A stretch of DNA of 64,000 bases from Pictodentalium vernedei (lineage: Eukaryota > Mollusca > Scaphopoda > Dentaliida > Dentaliidae): the NCBI GenBank assembly GCA_031216915.1, contig CM062296.1, positions 458,008,681 through 458,072,680 of the forward strand. Direction: 5' to 3'. How positions within the stretch are numbered: position 1 is the first letter of the stretch; each line of letters opens with the position of its first letter. The translations under genes and the position numbers were made by a program. Under the pieces are notes generated by a model. That model had not been told where the DNA came from, searched no databases, and saw nothing but the letters and a program-made list of their open reading frames with translations. This document shows, in pieces, positions 1-10,044 of this stretch.

Positions 1-1
1 T

Positions 2-1507
2 GTGTCTTTAGCGGAGCATACGTCCGTCGCTCGGGACGCTCCGTTGTATAAGCAGTCCGCAGAGACTGTTAAGGCTTCCTCTTCTCGTCAGCGCACACGA
101 CTGCACCTTGGCTGCGTGACCGCCGATATATTACCAGCTTCGCCGATGAAGGATTCTTCGGCGACCAGGTCACACCATCCGGCAGCCAGGGATTCGAGAC
201 CGATGGACTCCGGACGTTCGCATAGGAAAAGTATGCGGGAGCCATCTGATGTGGAGCTGCCCTCAGCGAAGCAGCGAAAGACTGCGCCTCCGCAGGTCTC
301 GACGCCGGACATTCTTGTGCAGATAGCACAGCTTATCGCAGCATCCCAGCAGCCGACAGAAACGGTGTCGGATCGAGAATTATCCGATGGCGCTGGGTCG
401 GTACGCTCCGCCGAAGCATCGGGGGCGGACGACCGGGAACATCGTGAGGTCCGACCGGATGGTGAAAGGGATACGGATGACTTGGAGCTATCCCTTTCGG
501 AACAACATAAAGCTGCCGTGGACTTCATCCGGCACTTTCTCCCTCAAGTTGTTCCGTCGGGCCAGACTGCTGTGCTTCCGGACAAGAGAATTATAGCGTC
601 ATTGGACTCTGAATTTTTTGAGCGGTTCAGGGACATCGCTCCCGAGTTTCCGTCGCAGTCCAATAATGTTGCTAGAACATTTGAATTATTGAACGACGCT
701 ATATTTAAACTTGCTTCCAGGACGGGGAAAGCAGGTTTCTTGTCCGCTAATACTCTCAACCTGCCTTTCATTAATGCAAGGAATAAATTCGATACGGCAG
801 GACAGGGTATACCGAGAGTTCCTCTGCGTATGGACGACGAGGCGGAAGACTTAGAGCTATCATTACCGTCGTCAGCTTCTATTCCAACCGCGGTGTTGGA
901 AACAGCTATTGCGTCTAACAGAGCCAATTTAGATGCCTTATCTTACGCAGATCACCTTACTAAGGCGTTATCACTGCGCCTTCAAGGGGAAGAGTTTCAG
1001 GATATACAATCCTCTTTAAGACTTCTTTCAAGGGCAGTAGCTTATTCCACGTGTAACTCCGCCCTTTCAGTGGCAAATCTGGAGTTGGTTAGACGTGACG
1101 CAGCCCTAGCTACATCCACACTAGTGGATTCTAAGGTGAATAACTCTCTTAGAGTCGCTTCGGTCTCAGGAGAACTTCTCTTTGACGGCAAGCTTTCCGC
1201 TATTTATGATAAAATTAAAAAGAAAGCTAATGATTCTCTGTTGTTCAGATCGGCTCCTAAAAAGTCGGATACAGCAGACACGAATAAGACAGGCACTTCT
1301 GGGTCTAATGCGCCCAAGAGAGGTTCCTATAGAGGTTCCGGGGCGTCCTCTTGGTCTTATTCAAGAGACCGTCAGGATAGCGACTCTCGTCCGGGACGTC
1401 CTTCAGGCCGGGACAATCGGTCGGATGCCCCGAGGTCGACGAGGCGAGGTGCGGGTCGTGGAAGACGTGGTTTCTCCTACCGCAGGCCTCACAGGTCCAG
1501 GAGGTGA
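2..1507 (+). CDS. DIRS Gag-like protein, N-terminus outside window
   Basis: This is the structural (Gag-like) ORF of DIRS-1. Compared with the complete 700-aa copy in DIRS-8 (61776-63878), the first 200 or so residues, including the Cys-rich zinc-finger-like segment, lie outside the window. The visible 501 residues include an acidic middle (around SLSEQHKAAVDF), a helical central block and a basic Arg/Gly/Ser tail ending GRGRRGFSYRR, which probably binds nucleic acid. The frame is open to the TGA at 1505-1507. It overlaps the start of the RT frame, which lies in +1 phase. About 14 residues differ from DIRS-8. Assignment as Gag rests on position and composition, because DIRS Gag proteins are poorly conserved. 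Confidence 0.85.
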   Translation: MSLAEHTSVARDAPLYKQSAETVKASSSRQRTRLHLGCVTADILPASPMKDSSATRSHHPAARDSRPMDSGRSHRKSMREPSDVELPSAKQRKTAPPQVSTPDILVQIAQLIAASQQPTETVSDRELSDGAGSVRSAEASGADDREHREVRPDGERDTDDLELSLSEQHKAAVDFIRHFLPQVVPSGQTAVLPDKRIIASLDSEFFERFRDIAPEFPSQSNNVARTFELLNDAIFKLASRTGKAGFLSANTLNLPFINARNKFDTAGQGIPRVPLRMDDEAEDLELSLPSSASIPTAVLETAIASNRANLDALSYADHLTKALSLRLQGEEFQDIQSSLRLLSRAVAYSTCNSALSVANLELVRRDAALATSTLVDSKVNNSLRVASVSGELLFDGKLSAIYDKIKKKANDSLLFRSAPKKSDTADTNKTGTSGSNAPKRGSYRGSGASSWSYSRDRQDSDSRPGRPSGRDNRSDAPRSTRRGAGRGRRGFSYRRPHRSRR

Positions 1508-3335
1508 TGGCTTAAACCTCTATCGCGTTCCGGTTGGCGGAAGGTTGTCGAGTTTTTCACAAGAGTGGGCGTCGATTACGGACGACCCTTGGGTGAGAGG
1601 AGTGACTTCGGAAGGTCTAAAGATATCCTTCAAACGAAAGCCTCCATTAACTCGAAGTCCAAAGTGGACTCATCTTCCGTCAAATCCACAGAAAAGAGAC
1701 GCTCTGTTATCAGAGGTGCAGTCTCTTTTAATGAAGAACGCGGTAGAGGTCGTAGAAAACCAGGAATCTCCGGGATTCTACAGCCATCTGTTTCTGGTTC
1801 CGAAACCAGATGGCTCGTTCCGTCCAGTCATAGATTTGAGCTGGATAAACAAGCTGATCGTCGCTCCGAAGTTTTATATGGAGACGATTCGATCGGTCAG
1901 AGCGAGTATTCGGGTGAACGATTATGCTACGAGCATAGATCTCAAAGATGCGTACTTTCACGTCATGGTACATCCGACATTCCGAAAGTATCTACGCTTT
2001 GCAGTCCTGGGAGTGGTGTATCAATTCCGGGCGATGTGCTTCGGATTGAATCTAGCACCCTGGGCTTTCACTCGGGTAATGAACTCGGTAATGATCTACT
2101 TCCGAGCTCATTCGTCTGCGGTAACGTCGGCCTACCTGGACGACATTCTTCAGAGGTACGGCAACGAGTTAACGCTTCAGAACGATGTTCAGAATCTTCT
2201 TCTATTGCTCCGACGTCTCGGTTTTATAGTAAACGAGGAGAAGTCGGATCTGGTGCCGTCCAAGTCATTCACTCATCTGGGAATGAGCTTCGAGACGCAC
2301 AACAATCTCGTTCGTCTGCCGTTAACCAGAGCGAAATTAGTCAGTTGTTATGCTCGCTATTGTCTGCACGCAGACAAAGTCACGGCGAGAGAATTTATGA
2401 GACTGATAGGTCTGTGCGGAGCCGCCGCGGATCTCATTCCGATGGGGCGGCTACGCACACGTCCTCTTCAAATTTTCCTGACTCAGAATTGGAGTGTGAA
2501 AATTCATTCGCTCGATGTAGACGTTCTCTTGTCAGATCAAGTGAAACAAGAGATTCAGACTTGGGCAAACATTCAGTGGTTAACTCAAGGAGTTCCGCTG
2601 CAGTTGCCAGATCCGAGTTTTACCGTTATGACGGATGCCAGTCAAACAGGTTGGGGTGCATCATTAATTCCAACGGATTCGAGATGCCAGGGTCTTTGGG
2701 ATCCGCAATTCCTGTGCAAGCACATAAACATCAAGGAAATGATGTCAATTTGGCTTGCGTTACGTCACTGGATGGACATTATTCACGATGCTCATGTCCA
2801 AATCCTATCCGACAATACGACAGTAGTGGCGTATATACGGAATCAGGGAGGCACTCATTCAGTTCCGTTGTTCAATCTAACGGAAAGAATCCTTCTATTT
2901 GCGTTAGAACATCACGTTCTTCTTTCGGTCCGTCACATACCGGGTCGTCTGAATGTGCTAGCAGACTCCCTTTCACGAAAGGGTCACTTGTTGCCGTCGG
3001 AGTGGACTCTCAACAAACAAGTATTCAATCAGATTTGCTACCAATGGGAACGGCCAATGATAGACTTATTTGCGACACATCTCAACAATCAGTTGCAGAC
3101 GTATGTGTCTCTGTGTCCGGATCCAAGAGCATTTGCAGTAGACGCTCTGTCGATCCCTTGGGACGGAATGATAGGATATGCGTATCCTCCAGCGCCGTTA
3201 ATTCAACAAGTATTGCTAAAGATAAAACAATCTCAATGCAAGATTCTGTTGGTAGCATCTCTGTCGCCACAGAGACCGTGGATAAATCTACTCAGGTGTC
3301 TGTTGTGGGACCTACCGCGGAAGCTTCCTCCATGA
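1182..3335 (+). CDS. reverse transcriptase-RNase H-methyltransferase-like polyprotein (C-terminus cut)
   Basis: This is the replication polyprotein of DIRS-1. Recognisable RT sequence starts near 1500; the open frame before that overlaps gag. Visible RT motifs are PKPDGSFRPVIDLSW, the catalytic SIDLKDAYFHV, CFGLNLAPWAF and the active-site YLDD. RNase H follows, with MTDASQTGWG, KEMMSIWLAL, LSDNTTVVAY and HIPGRLNVLADSLSR, which supply the acidic residues. Next comes the DIRS Dam-like methyltransferase-type segment, beginning PMIDLFATHLNN and containing IGYAYPP. The frame stops at the TGA at 3333-3335, where DIRS-7 has an Arg codon, so about 45 C-terminal residues are lost. No ATG opens the RT frame after the gag stop, so expression probably needs frameshifting or reinitiation. 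Confidence 0.88.
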   Translation: MTASFPLFMIKLKRKLMILCCSDRLLKSRIQQTRIRQALLGLMRPREVPIEVPGRPLGLIQETVRIATLVRDVLQAGTIGRMPRGRRGEVRVVEDVVSPTAGLTGPGGDGLNLYRVPVGGRLSSFSQEWASITDDPWVRGVTSEGLKISFKRKPPLTRSPKWTHLPSNPQKRDALLSEVQSLLMKNAVEVVENQESPGFYSHLFLVPKPDGSFRPVIDLSWINKLIVAPKFYMETIRSVRASIRVNDYATSIDLKDAYFHVMVHPTFRKYLRFAVLGVVYQFRAMCFGLNLAPWAFTRVMNSVMIYFRAHSSAVTSAYLDDILQRYGNELTLQNDVQNLLLLLRRLGFIVNEEKSDLVPSKSFTHLGMSFETHNNLVRLPLTRAKLVSCYARYCLHADKVTAREFMRLIGLCGAAADLIPMGRLRTRPLQIFLTQNWSVKIHSLDVDVLLSDQVKQEIQTWANIQWLTQGVPLQLPDPSFTVMTDASQTGWGASLIPTDSRCQGLWDPQFLCKHINIKEMMSIWLALRHWMDIIHDAHVQILSDNTTVVAYIRNQGGTHSVPLFNLTERILLFALEHHVLLSVRHIPGRLNVLADSLSRKGHLLPSEWTLNKQVFNQICYQWERPMIDLFATHLNNQLQTYVSLCPDPRAFAVDALSIPWDGMIGYAYPPAPLIQQVLLKIKQSQCKILLVASLSPQRPWINLLRCLLWDLPRKLPP

Positions 3336-3435
3336 GAGGATCTTCTTTCGCAGGGGAAATCGCGCCAACTCCATCACAACCCGCAAGGTCTCAACCTTCA
3401 CGTTTTTCCGTTGTGCGGTCTTTACAGGACGAGCA

Positions 3436-4434
3436 GTGGACGCGATTTCTAACTGTAGGAGGACCTCCTCTTCGCTAAACTATGCGGCTAAGTGGAAGGT
3501 TTTTCGTCGTTGGTGTAGGGATCATTCTGTAGATATATTTGATCCCTCTATACCAGACATTGCAAACTTTCTAGTATACTTGTTTGACGAAATCAAACTG
3601 CAGCCTGTTACTATAAAGGGTTATAGATCTATGTTATCTGATACCTATGCACATCATGATAGTTTACAAATTGGATCTAATGTCTCTTTATCGAAGTTGG
3701 TTAGAAACTTTTCGATAAATAGACCCAGAACTCTTAGATTAATTCCTAAGTGGAATTTAGCTTGGGTTCTGCTTAAATTGAAGGAAAAGCCATTTGAACC
3801 TCTTGGGACAGTAGATTTCAAATTCTTATCTTATAAGACAGCTTTTCTCTTAGCTTTCTCTTCTGCCAGAAGAGTCAGTGAGCTTCATGCACTATCGGTG
3901 GATGATTCTCATTATCGTAGTGTTGGGAACACTATCACCTTCACTACTAATGTGAGTTTTTTAGCTAAGAATCAGGCTCCTAATAAATATCCGGAACCTA
4001 TTGTTATTAAGGCTCTTCCGTCTTCAGACGGGCGTAGGCCTTTACTCTGTCCTGTTAGAGCACTACGTATCTATAAACAGAGATCTCAGTTTATCAGAAA
4101 GGGACGGAAACGTTTCTTTCTGTCTTTGATGCCTAATAGAAAGGACATTTCAGTCCATTCTATTGCTAGATGGATTCAGTTAACTATCTGTACTGCTTAT
4201 GAAGATTTATCTTCTTCTCAGCAGTCTGTGCTTAAGATTTCTGCTCATGAAGTAAGAGCTCTTTCTACTTCCTGGGCTTATGCTAATAGTGTTGCTATTA
4301 CAGATTTAATGAAGGCTGCTTATTGGTCTCAGCCATCCACATTTACGAATTTTTATCTCAGAAATATTGAGTCCATTTCTGGAGACCTGCATTGTTTAGG
4401 TCCGTTATCTGTTGCTCAGAATGTCGTCCACTAA
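3436..4434 (+). CDS. DIRS tyrosine recombinase (integrase)
   Basis: This protein would insert the circular DNA intermediate by site-specific recombination, replacing the DDE integrase of LTR elements. The N-terminal half has the core-binding fold (NYAAKWKVFRRWCRD, IKGYRSMLSDTY). The catalytic half shows ARRVSELHALS (box I Arg), HEVRALSTSWA (His-x-x-Arg) and YWSQPSTFTNFYLR (second Trp and nucleophile Tyr). All catalytic residues are present. The start given is a GTG and is uncertain. A 19-bp deletion near 3420, relative to DIRS-7, puts the upstream part out of frame, so this copy may lack its natural N-terminus. The stop is TAA at 4432-4434. Confidence 0.88.
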   Translation: MDAISNCRRTSSSLNYAAKWKVFRRWCRDHSVDIFDPSIPDIANFLVYLFDEIKLQPVTIKGYRSMLSDTYAHHDSLQIGSNVSLSKLVRNFSINRPRTLRLIPKWNLAWVLLKLKEKPFEPLGTVDFKFLSYKTAFLLAFSSARRVSELHALSVDDSHYRSVGNTITFTTNVSFLAKNQAPNKYPEPIVIKALPSSDGRRPLLCPVRALRIYKQRSQFIRKGRKRFFLSLMPNRKDISVHSIARWIQLTICTAYEDLSSSQQSVLKISAHEVRALSTSWAYANSVAITDLMKAAYWSQPSTFTNFYLRNIESISGDLHCLGPLSVAQNVVH

Positions 4435-4465
4435 ACAGTTGCAACTATAGTTATGCAGGCTTTCT

Positions 4466-4570
4466 GTTCCGGCAGTGACTCCGTCCGGCTGCCCTCTTCG
4501 CTCTGGGCTATTTGACCCAGGGCAAGGGGAAGGGGGGGGGGGGGGGGGGGGGGGGGGGGTGGGGGGGCGG
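4466..4570 (+). other. 3' UTR stem-loops and long G-tract of DIRS-1
   Basis: Just after the YR stop are two short stems, GGCAG/CTGCC (4471-4493) and CTGGG/CCCAG (4503-4520). They are followed by a 28-base G run (4532-4559). The same order occurs in DIRS-2, -3, -4 and -7 with G runs of about 9, 15, 10 and 21, so it is an inherited element feature that changes in length. Its function is unknown. Replication slippage and assembly error in the run length are both possible. Confidence 0.7.
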
Positions 4571-5056
4571 GTGTTCCCTTAGGTCACCTGCTTTATAGTG
4601 AAAAGCAAGGGAATGCCTCCTCCAAGTCAGTATTTCTGAGTCGCTTCCGGGATGGTTTTAAAGTGTAATATTAATGTTTAAATTCATTCATGTCTTATTT
4701 TTAAAGTGTAGCTCGGTGTGAAGCATTTGTATATGTCAAGTGTCAAACGGGCTTTAATATACAATACTCGGACCCTTTTAAATGATTATAAAGAGTCTCA
4801 ATTCTCTGGACTACTTTATTTATTGGCTTGCTTTAAAAATAATTAGTATAAGGGTTATACTGGATGTTAATAGAGAACATGAATGTTATTGTGCTCAATT
4901 ATTAAGGGTAGTGTATCTTTCTAATTTAATATTAAATAAAAAAGATACATGTAAAGCCTAATACTCCTTTTCTCCTTAAGGGGTTACCTCTTTACTATAT
5001 AGTTGAGCTTATTGGATTTTCCTCTATGTCCTAGGCCCTCCAGCCTGTTTACTATT

Positions 5057-5145
5057 CAGCTAAGTCTGGGTCATTGGTACAGTATAAAAATGTTAAAAAA
5101 TTTATAGTAATTTATATATTTTTTATACTTACCAATGACCCAGAC
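5057..5145 (+). repeat. internal complementary region (ICR) of DIRS-1
   Basis: The first part (CAGCTAAGTCTGGGTCATTG onward) is the reverse complement of the element's left end as seen in DIRS-7 and -8. The second part, ending ACCAATGACCCAGAC, is the reverse complement of this element's own right end. The two parts meet at GTT. In the DIRS replication model this 89-bp segment templates completion of the ends and joining into a circle. Confidence 0.92.
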
Positions 5146-5210
5146 GGGGATGGCCCTCCCTGGAGTTGGGAACTCTCTCAGTACATAGCGCTGACCAGGC
5201 ACTGCCATTA

Positions 5211-5438
5211 AGAATGATAATTGGCGCCAATTTCGGGACGACTGCGTCACTGCGCATGCGCAGTAGAGGCGTAGTATGGAGGTCCTTTAGGACATGATTT
5301 CTTTTTGTTTTGGATGCAAATTTTGGGGATTGGGGGGCAAAATTTGTGTTTGGCCCTGGTTTTGTTGGAGTTAGCACCAGCTAAGTCTGGGTCATTGGTA
5401 AGTATAAAAAATATATAAATTACTATAAATTTTTTAAC
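5211..5438 (+). repeat. right inverted terminal repeat of DIRS-1
   Basis: This 228-bp segment is inverted relative to the left repeats of other copies, running from AGAATGATAATTGGCGCC to TTTTTTAAC. It carries the perfect palindrome ACTGCGCATGCGCAGT at 5249-5264. The outer 40 bp extend beyond what the left repeat carries, as in known DIRS elements. Confidence 0.9.
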
Positions 5439-5459
5439 TTTGGTACCCTTAACCTAAAT

Positions 5460-5760
5460 TATAGCATCTGGGATATGCTATGGTCTTATACAGGATATCC
5501 AGTCTTAATCCAGTATTGGATTCTTGTATCCTTATGGGTATTGAATCCAACAATGACATTTATCTATCATTCTTGGATGTAAATATATCCTTATATTATC
5601 TCAAATATCCTGTCAGGAATTCCTTCTGTTTGGAATAAGCAATAGCCTGCTTGTTATTGTTTTTTCCCCTGAGTCCTGTATTGGCCCTCTATCCTATTAT
5701 CTATTCAGCATGTCTGGGCCAGTGGCATGGTGGATAAATAAGGCCTATGAAACATTTTTT
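5460..5760 (+). repeat. possible old DIRS 3'-end relic
   Basis: The stretch TTGGCCCTCTATCCTATT, CTATTCAGC and TGTCTGGGCCAGTGGCATGG (about 5682-5732) follows the order of the DIRS sequence before and into the ICR (GGCCCTCCAGCC, CTATTCAGC, GTCTGGGTCATTGG). Divergence is high, so this is only a candidate ancient copy. Nothing else recognisable lies in 5439-5941. Confidence 0.35.
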
Positions 5761-5941
5761 GTTTCTGAGGCAATTTTGCTTCAGTTGTATGACGAGGGAG
5801 GGAGGCTGGCTTTTTTGTTTTTTTTATTTGTTAATACACAGCAGTCCTGTAACTAAATGGATTTAGAAATTTTATGAATTACACTATTATGTAGAAAAAG
5901 CCAATGTTTTCAGTAGTGGAAATTTCCTATAGTGCATTCGC

Positions 5942-6014
5942 AAATTTAACCAACTATATCTTGTTTGATAGAGCTCACTGAGCTTTGTCAAACAATATAT
6001 AGTTGGTTAAATTT
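5942..6014. repeat. long near-perfect hairpin
   Basis: Two 29-bp arms (AAATTTAACCAACTATAT... and its complement) match at 27 positions around a loop containing GAGCTCACTGAGCT. Two similar hairpins lie at 37298-37373 and 57341-57430, so this may be the centre of a small foldback or MITE element. Confidence 0.7.
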
Positions 6015-6127
6015 TTCATCCTATAAATGCAAAATAGTATCATGAAGAGATTTCATGGAAAAAATGAAGTGATGAGGCAGGTTTTCATTGACATGGGAAG
6101 TGCCTGAGAAACAAGAAATTGTTTTTT

Positions 6128-7410
6128 AGCTTAACTTGACAAAGTTAAGATAAGCTATTGCCATCATGCGTGCGGAAGTCTGTTATTCTGTGAGTCTACA
6201 GGTCATTTTTAATATGGAGGGATTTCATTGTAACTTGGTAGGATGACTCCGTATGATGTCTAGATGAGAACTTCCCCATTTGGTCACGATCTGTCAACTG
6301 TAATGACTGCCTGAGCCCAAAACCCGAAAACATTTAGCACTGTCTACAAGTCGTATTTATGGAGGGATTTTATTGTAACTTGGTAGGTTGACTCCATATA
6401 ATGTCTAGATGAGAATGTCCCCTTTTGATCGCGATTGGTCAACTGTGATGGCTACAGGGGCCCGGAGCCAGAACACCTTTAGCACAGTCTACAGGTCATA
6501 TTTATGAAAGGATTTCATTGTAACTTGATAGGATGACTCCAGATAATGTCTAGATGAGAATGTCCCCTTTTGGTCGCGATTATTCAGCCACGACGGCTGT
6601 CTGAGCCCAAAACCCGAAAACCTTTATCACAGTCTACAGGTCTTATATATGGAGGGATTTCATTGTACCTTGGTAGGATGGCTCCATATAATATCTAGAT
6701 GAGACCGTCCCCATTTTGGTCGCGATTGGTCAACTGTGACGGTTACTGGGACCCAAAGCCCAAAAACCTTTAGCACAGTCTACAGGTCGTATTTATGAAG
6801 GGATTTCATTGTAACTTGGTGGGATGACTCCAGTAATGCCAGATGAGAACGTCCCCTTTTGGTCATGATCATTCAATCATGATGGCTGCCCGAGCCCAAA
6901 ACCCGAAAAACTTTAGCACAGACTACAGGTCGTATTTATGAAGGGATTTCATTGTAACTAGGTAATTGACTCAGTATAATGTCTAGAAGAGGAGGTCCCC
7001 TTTTGGTTGCGATCATTCAACCGTGATGGCTACACAGGCCCGAAGCCCAAAAACATTGAGCACAGTCTACAGGCAGAATTTATGAAGGGATTTCATTGTA
7101 ACTTGATAGGATGACTCATTTTGGAATAATTTGATTGTAGCTTGGTAAATTTTGTTGACATACATTAACTGTGAGGTCAACATACATTAACTGTGAGGGC
7201 CACATTAACCTACCTCTCAATTCTTTAGTACATTCTACACCTCATATTATTTTTATTGAAAACAGCATATAGGGAACAGAAATTAACATATTCCCAATCA
7301 TCACAATTCTTGTCTTATTTCATAATCCTGTCATAAACATTGAACATTATCCTTTTCATCAAACACAACACACAGACAAGTTAAGCTACAGTGTCATTGA
7401 CACTTTCATT
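6128..7410. repeat. array-bearing mobile-like element, copy 1 (about 144-bp units)
   Basis: It begins with a hairpin (AGCTTAACTTGAC...AAGATAAGCT, 6128-6156) and continues with six to seven tandem units of about 144 bp (6215-7130). It ends with a unique 280-bp tail that contains the small palindrome AGTGTCATTGACACT. The same left end, unit and tail recur at 38407-40979. Units alternate between two types, one with GATGACTCC and one with GGTTGACTCCATATAATG. The organisation resembles Helentron-associated or bivalve 'pearl'-type elements, which is an inference. Confidence 0.75.
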
Positions 7411-8436
7411 AATAGTCTAATGGACATTTCTAATAATTTCTGTATTTATCATACCTACTACTTGGTGCATCATTAGGTCTGAAGGTATGTGTGCCCATCG
7501 GATCATCCATCCATCCACCTGTTCATCCATCCATCCATTTGTCTATTCATCCATCCATTTGTCCTATTTTTCTCATCTTTCTGTCCATTCCTTCCAGGGA
7601 TTCTTCTGACCTCTTTAAGAAATGGTTTGGGACCCATACCATTGGGAAAATTTGCTTCATGAAGGCTCCAGTTGGGAATTTGTTTAGGGGAAGAAACACA
7701 CAAAGAATAAGAAATGTTACCTTTGTATTGAACTGAGAACATTAATACAGAAGCTACAACATGTAAAGCACATGTAGTACATTTTATAACAAACAGTCAT
7801 GTGAAATAATGATCTGTAATCTCTATTAAATAAATTGTTCTTGTGCTATTAAATGATGAAGCTATTTGTGCGATACTCTGCATTCTGGGGCTGTGCATTT
7901 ATGTCTATGTAAGTCTTGGCTGCCTATATTGGCAGGCAAGACTTGCCTAGAAATGACTGACAAGGGTCTTGGGATGTAACTTGAAAATGTATCTAAAAAC
8001 TGTCTGTTGAGGTACCAGTTCTGTTGCAGTAAAAAATGATGAAAGTCAAAGTAAGACCTTCAAGAGTTAAAGAATTAAATTTTTATTTGAATGAGAACTG
8101 AGATTGGAAAATGTTTGGTTTGAATTTGGAACAATCAGGCCAAAATGCCATTGGGAAAGAATCCCATATTCACCCCCTGCAGACACCCAAAATAATATCT
8201 GCCTCCATTTGTTTTACTATCCATTTGTCTGTCTGTATGGCACAAGAAACTTTAGTTCCTCTGGCATTACTTGAATTGAATATCATGAAGGTTTATGCAG
8301 TGAATGATAGATACGTTTTGGTATTTTGTTGCATGTTTTGTGCTTGTGAAATTGTGATTTAAAAATGAATAAAATATCAGATGAGTTTTCAGATATGAAC
8401 AACATTGATTCAGACACAAGGAAAAGCTTTACTGAT
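7411..8436. other. no gene seen; short CATC microsatellite
   Basis: The stretch contains imperfect CATCCATC runs at about 7503-7562 and otherwise anonymous AT-rich DNA. Short open frames here are of low complexity and are not convincing genes. Confidence 0.6.
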
Positions 8437-8750
8437 GATGGGAGCATGTTGGCTCAGTGGTTATGGCATTGAACTTCACACCAAATGGTTCACGGTTCAA
8501 TCCCAGCCAGGAGTAACTGCATTGTATCCTTGGGCAAGGCACTTCATCCTGATTGCCCACTGGTGGCACTGTGTACTAAGGCATACTGCACATCAATGGT
8601 GCGCTTGTCTTCAAGTTAGTATTTTGGGGAGGCTTACCCATACTCGGTGGTTCTCTCTGGGTTCTCCGGCTTCCTCTACCCATAAAACTTTCTGACACGA
8701 GGTGACCCTAGCTGTCGAAAGTGTCATTAAATCCCAATAAATAAATAAAT
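8437..8750 (+). mobile_element. tRNA-derived SINE, older copy
   Basis: The head has an A-box-like TTGGCTCAGTGG and a B box GGTTCAATCCC. These are followed by a central block with CCTTGGGCAAGGCACTTC and a late block with CTCCGGCTTCCTCTACCC, and the tail is (AATA)n. It is flanked by a 13-bp target-site duplication, AAGCTTTACTGAT (8424-8436) and AAGCCTTACTGAT (8751-8763). It belongs to the same family as the SINE at 30068-30430. Confidence 0.85.
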
Positions 8751-8953
8751 AAGCCTTACTGATAAGGGTATGGGGAGACAGACTAAAAGTTACATTATGT
8801 CAGATTACATCTGAAAATTTGATAGTGCATGCAATGTATAGCAATGGTGTGATTGATTTGATACAAATATTGGTTATTGAAGTTATGTGAAGCAGGAATT
8901 AAAAACATTTGCCTAGAAACATAAAAATTTGAAAAGTAGAAGCATCATTTTAT

Positions 8954-9155
8954 ATTTTTATACTGTACCAATGACCCAGACATAGCTGGTGCTAACTCTT
9001 AAAATATAGGGCCAAACACAAATTTTGCCCCCCAATCCCCAAAATTTGCATCTAAAACTAAAGAAAACATGTCCTGAAAGGCCCTCCACACCTCGCCCCC
9101 ACTGCGCATGCGCAGTGTCCAGGACGTTCCGAAATTGGCGCCATTTATCATTCTA
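8954..9155 (+). repeat. left inverted terminal repeat of DIRS-2
   Basis: Runs from ATTTTTATACTG to TTATCATTCTA. It matches the RITR at 15720-15947 in inverted form, including private variants such as TGTCCAGGACGTTCC. It contains the perfect palindrome ACTGCGCATGCGCAGT at 9101-9116. Confidence 0.9.
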
Positions 9156-9601
9156 AGTTTGGCCCTTCATCAGTTAACATCTGACTGATCTTTGTGCTTT
9201 TAAATCTCAGTTTAAATGATGCCAGACACATAAATATTAGTGAAATGGTGATTCTAAGGAGGATAGAAAAGGAGGAGAGGAAAAGAATGTGTGACAGAAT
9301 ATTATCAGGGCTGTAACTTAAAATTTTTTAATGAAATTATGTTAAGTTACCTATTTTCAAGGCAGCAGCCATTTTGTTGTCATTCTGATTATTTAGTTAC
9401 ACTGTTTTTTCAAGTGTTTTTCCTCTCTCCCTGTCCTTTAAGTTCCCCCTTGCTATTCTCCCATGCTTTTGGCATAGTTTCTGTAATTATTATTACTAAA
9501 ATTTCTTGGGAGTTTTAGCTTAATAACAGAATAAATTCTGTTCTTTCCCCATGTTTACGTCTTCACCTACGGGTGGTTAGGCGTTGTGTTCTGCATCTAC
9601 C

Positions 9602-9651
9602 ATCTGATGTTCTGCAGTTTCTTCCCTGGAAGTCTCTGTTTTGCATCAGAT
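9602..9651 (+). other. conserved 5' leader hairpin, DIRS-2
   Basis: ATCTGATG and CATCAGAT form an 8-bp outer stem around an inner CCCTGGAAG loop region. An equivalent hairpin occurs at the same place in every copy with a visible leader. Confidence 0.6.
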
Positions 9652-10044
9652 GGTGTATTTTTGGTAACTGATTTCGGGCCTGGGTGCCTGGAGTCTTATT
9701 TTAGTGTTTTTACACTCATTGTTTACATTTACAACAGCCCTCTGTGTGAGGGGGGGATTTCTAAATAATAATATCTTTATGTTATTTTAATCATAACTAG
9801 ATACATTATTATTGTTCGTAAGTGTTGAATAAATTGTTTAAAATATTTTTAAAATTTTTGTCCACACTTAGGCTTGGGATCCATTGGGGCTCAACGTTAC
9901 TTTTCAGAAACTTGGGCTGTTCTGAAAAAATATTTTTTCAAAATATTTTGATTTCAATTATTTTTTCTATATTAATGGATCATATTATTATTATGTATTT
10001 GATTGCCAGGGGTTAGTGCGAGTACCAGGACTTGTTTTCTTTTC

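Larger units (their letters stand above)
1..5438 (+). mobile_element. DIRS-1: DIRS-like retrotransposon, 3' three quarters
   Basis: The window opens inside gag. The element continues through RT-RNase H-MT, tyrosine recombinase, 3' UTR, internal complementary region and right terminal repeat, ending at the AAC at 5436-5438. The layout matches animal DIRS elements. The sequence is almost the same as DIRS-8 at the other end of the window. The right repeat shares private variants with the left repeat of DIRS-8, such as CGTAGTATGG on one strand and its complement on the other. The copy is young but has a nonsense codon in the MT region and a 19-bp deletion at the start of YR. Confidence 0.93.

Noticed and set aside
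69..927. Minus-strand ORFs over gag
   Set aside because: They are antisense shadows of gag and recur in each copy because the underlying gag is conserved.
1565..3478. Independent 637-codon gene overlapping RT
   Set aside because: It is the third frame of the RT gene, Ser-rich and without recognised motifs. It is reported as an overlap observation rather than as a gene.
4532..4559. 28-base G run as a pure assembly artefact
   Set aside because: The exact length may be wrong, but G runs at the same place in four other copies show that the tract itself is real.
7491..7742. Pro/His/Ile-rich ORFs on both strands
   Set aside because: They are translations of a CATC microsatellite.
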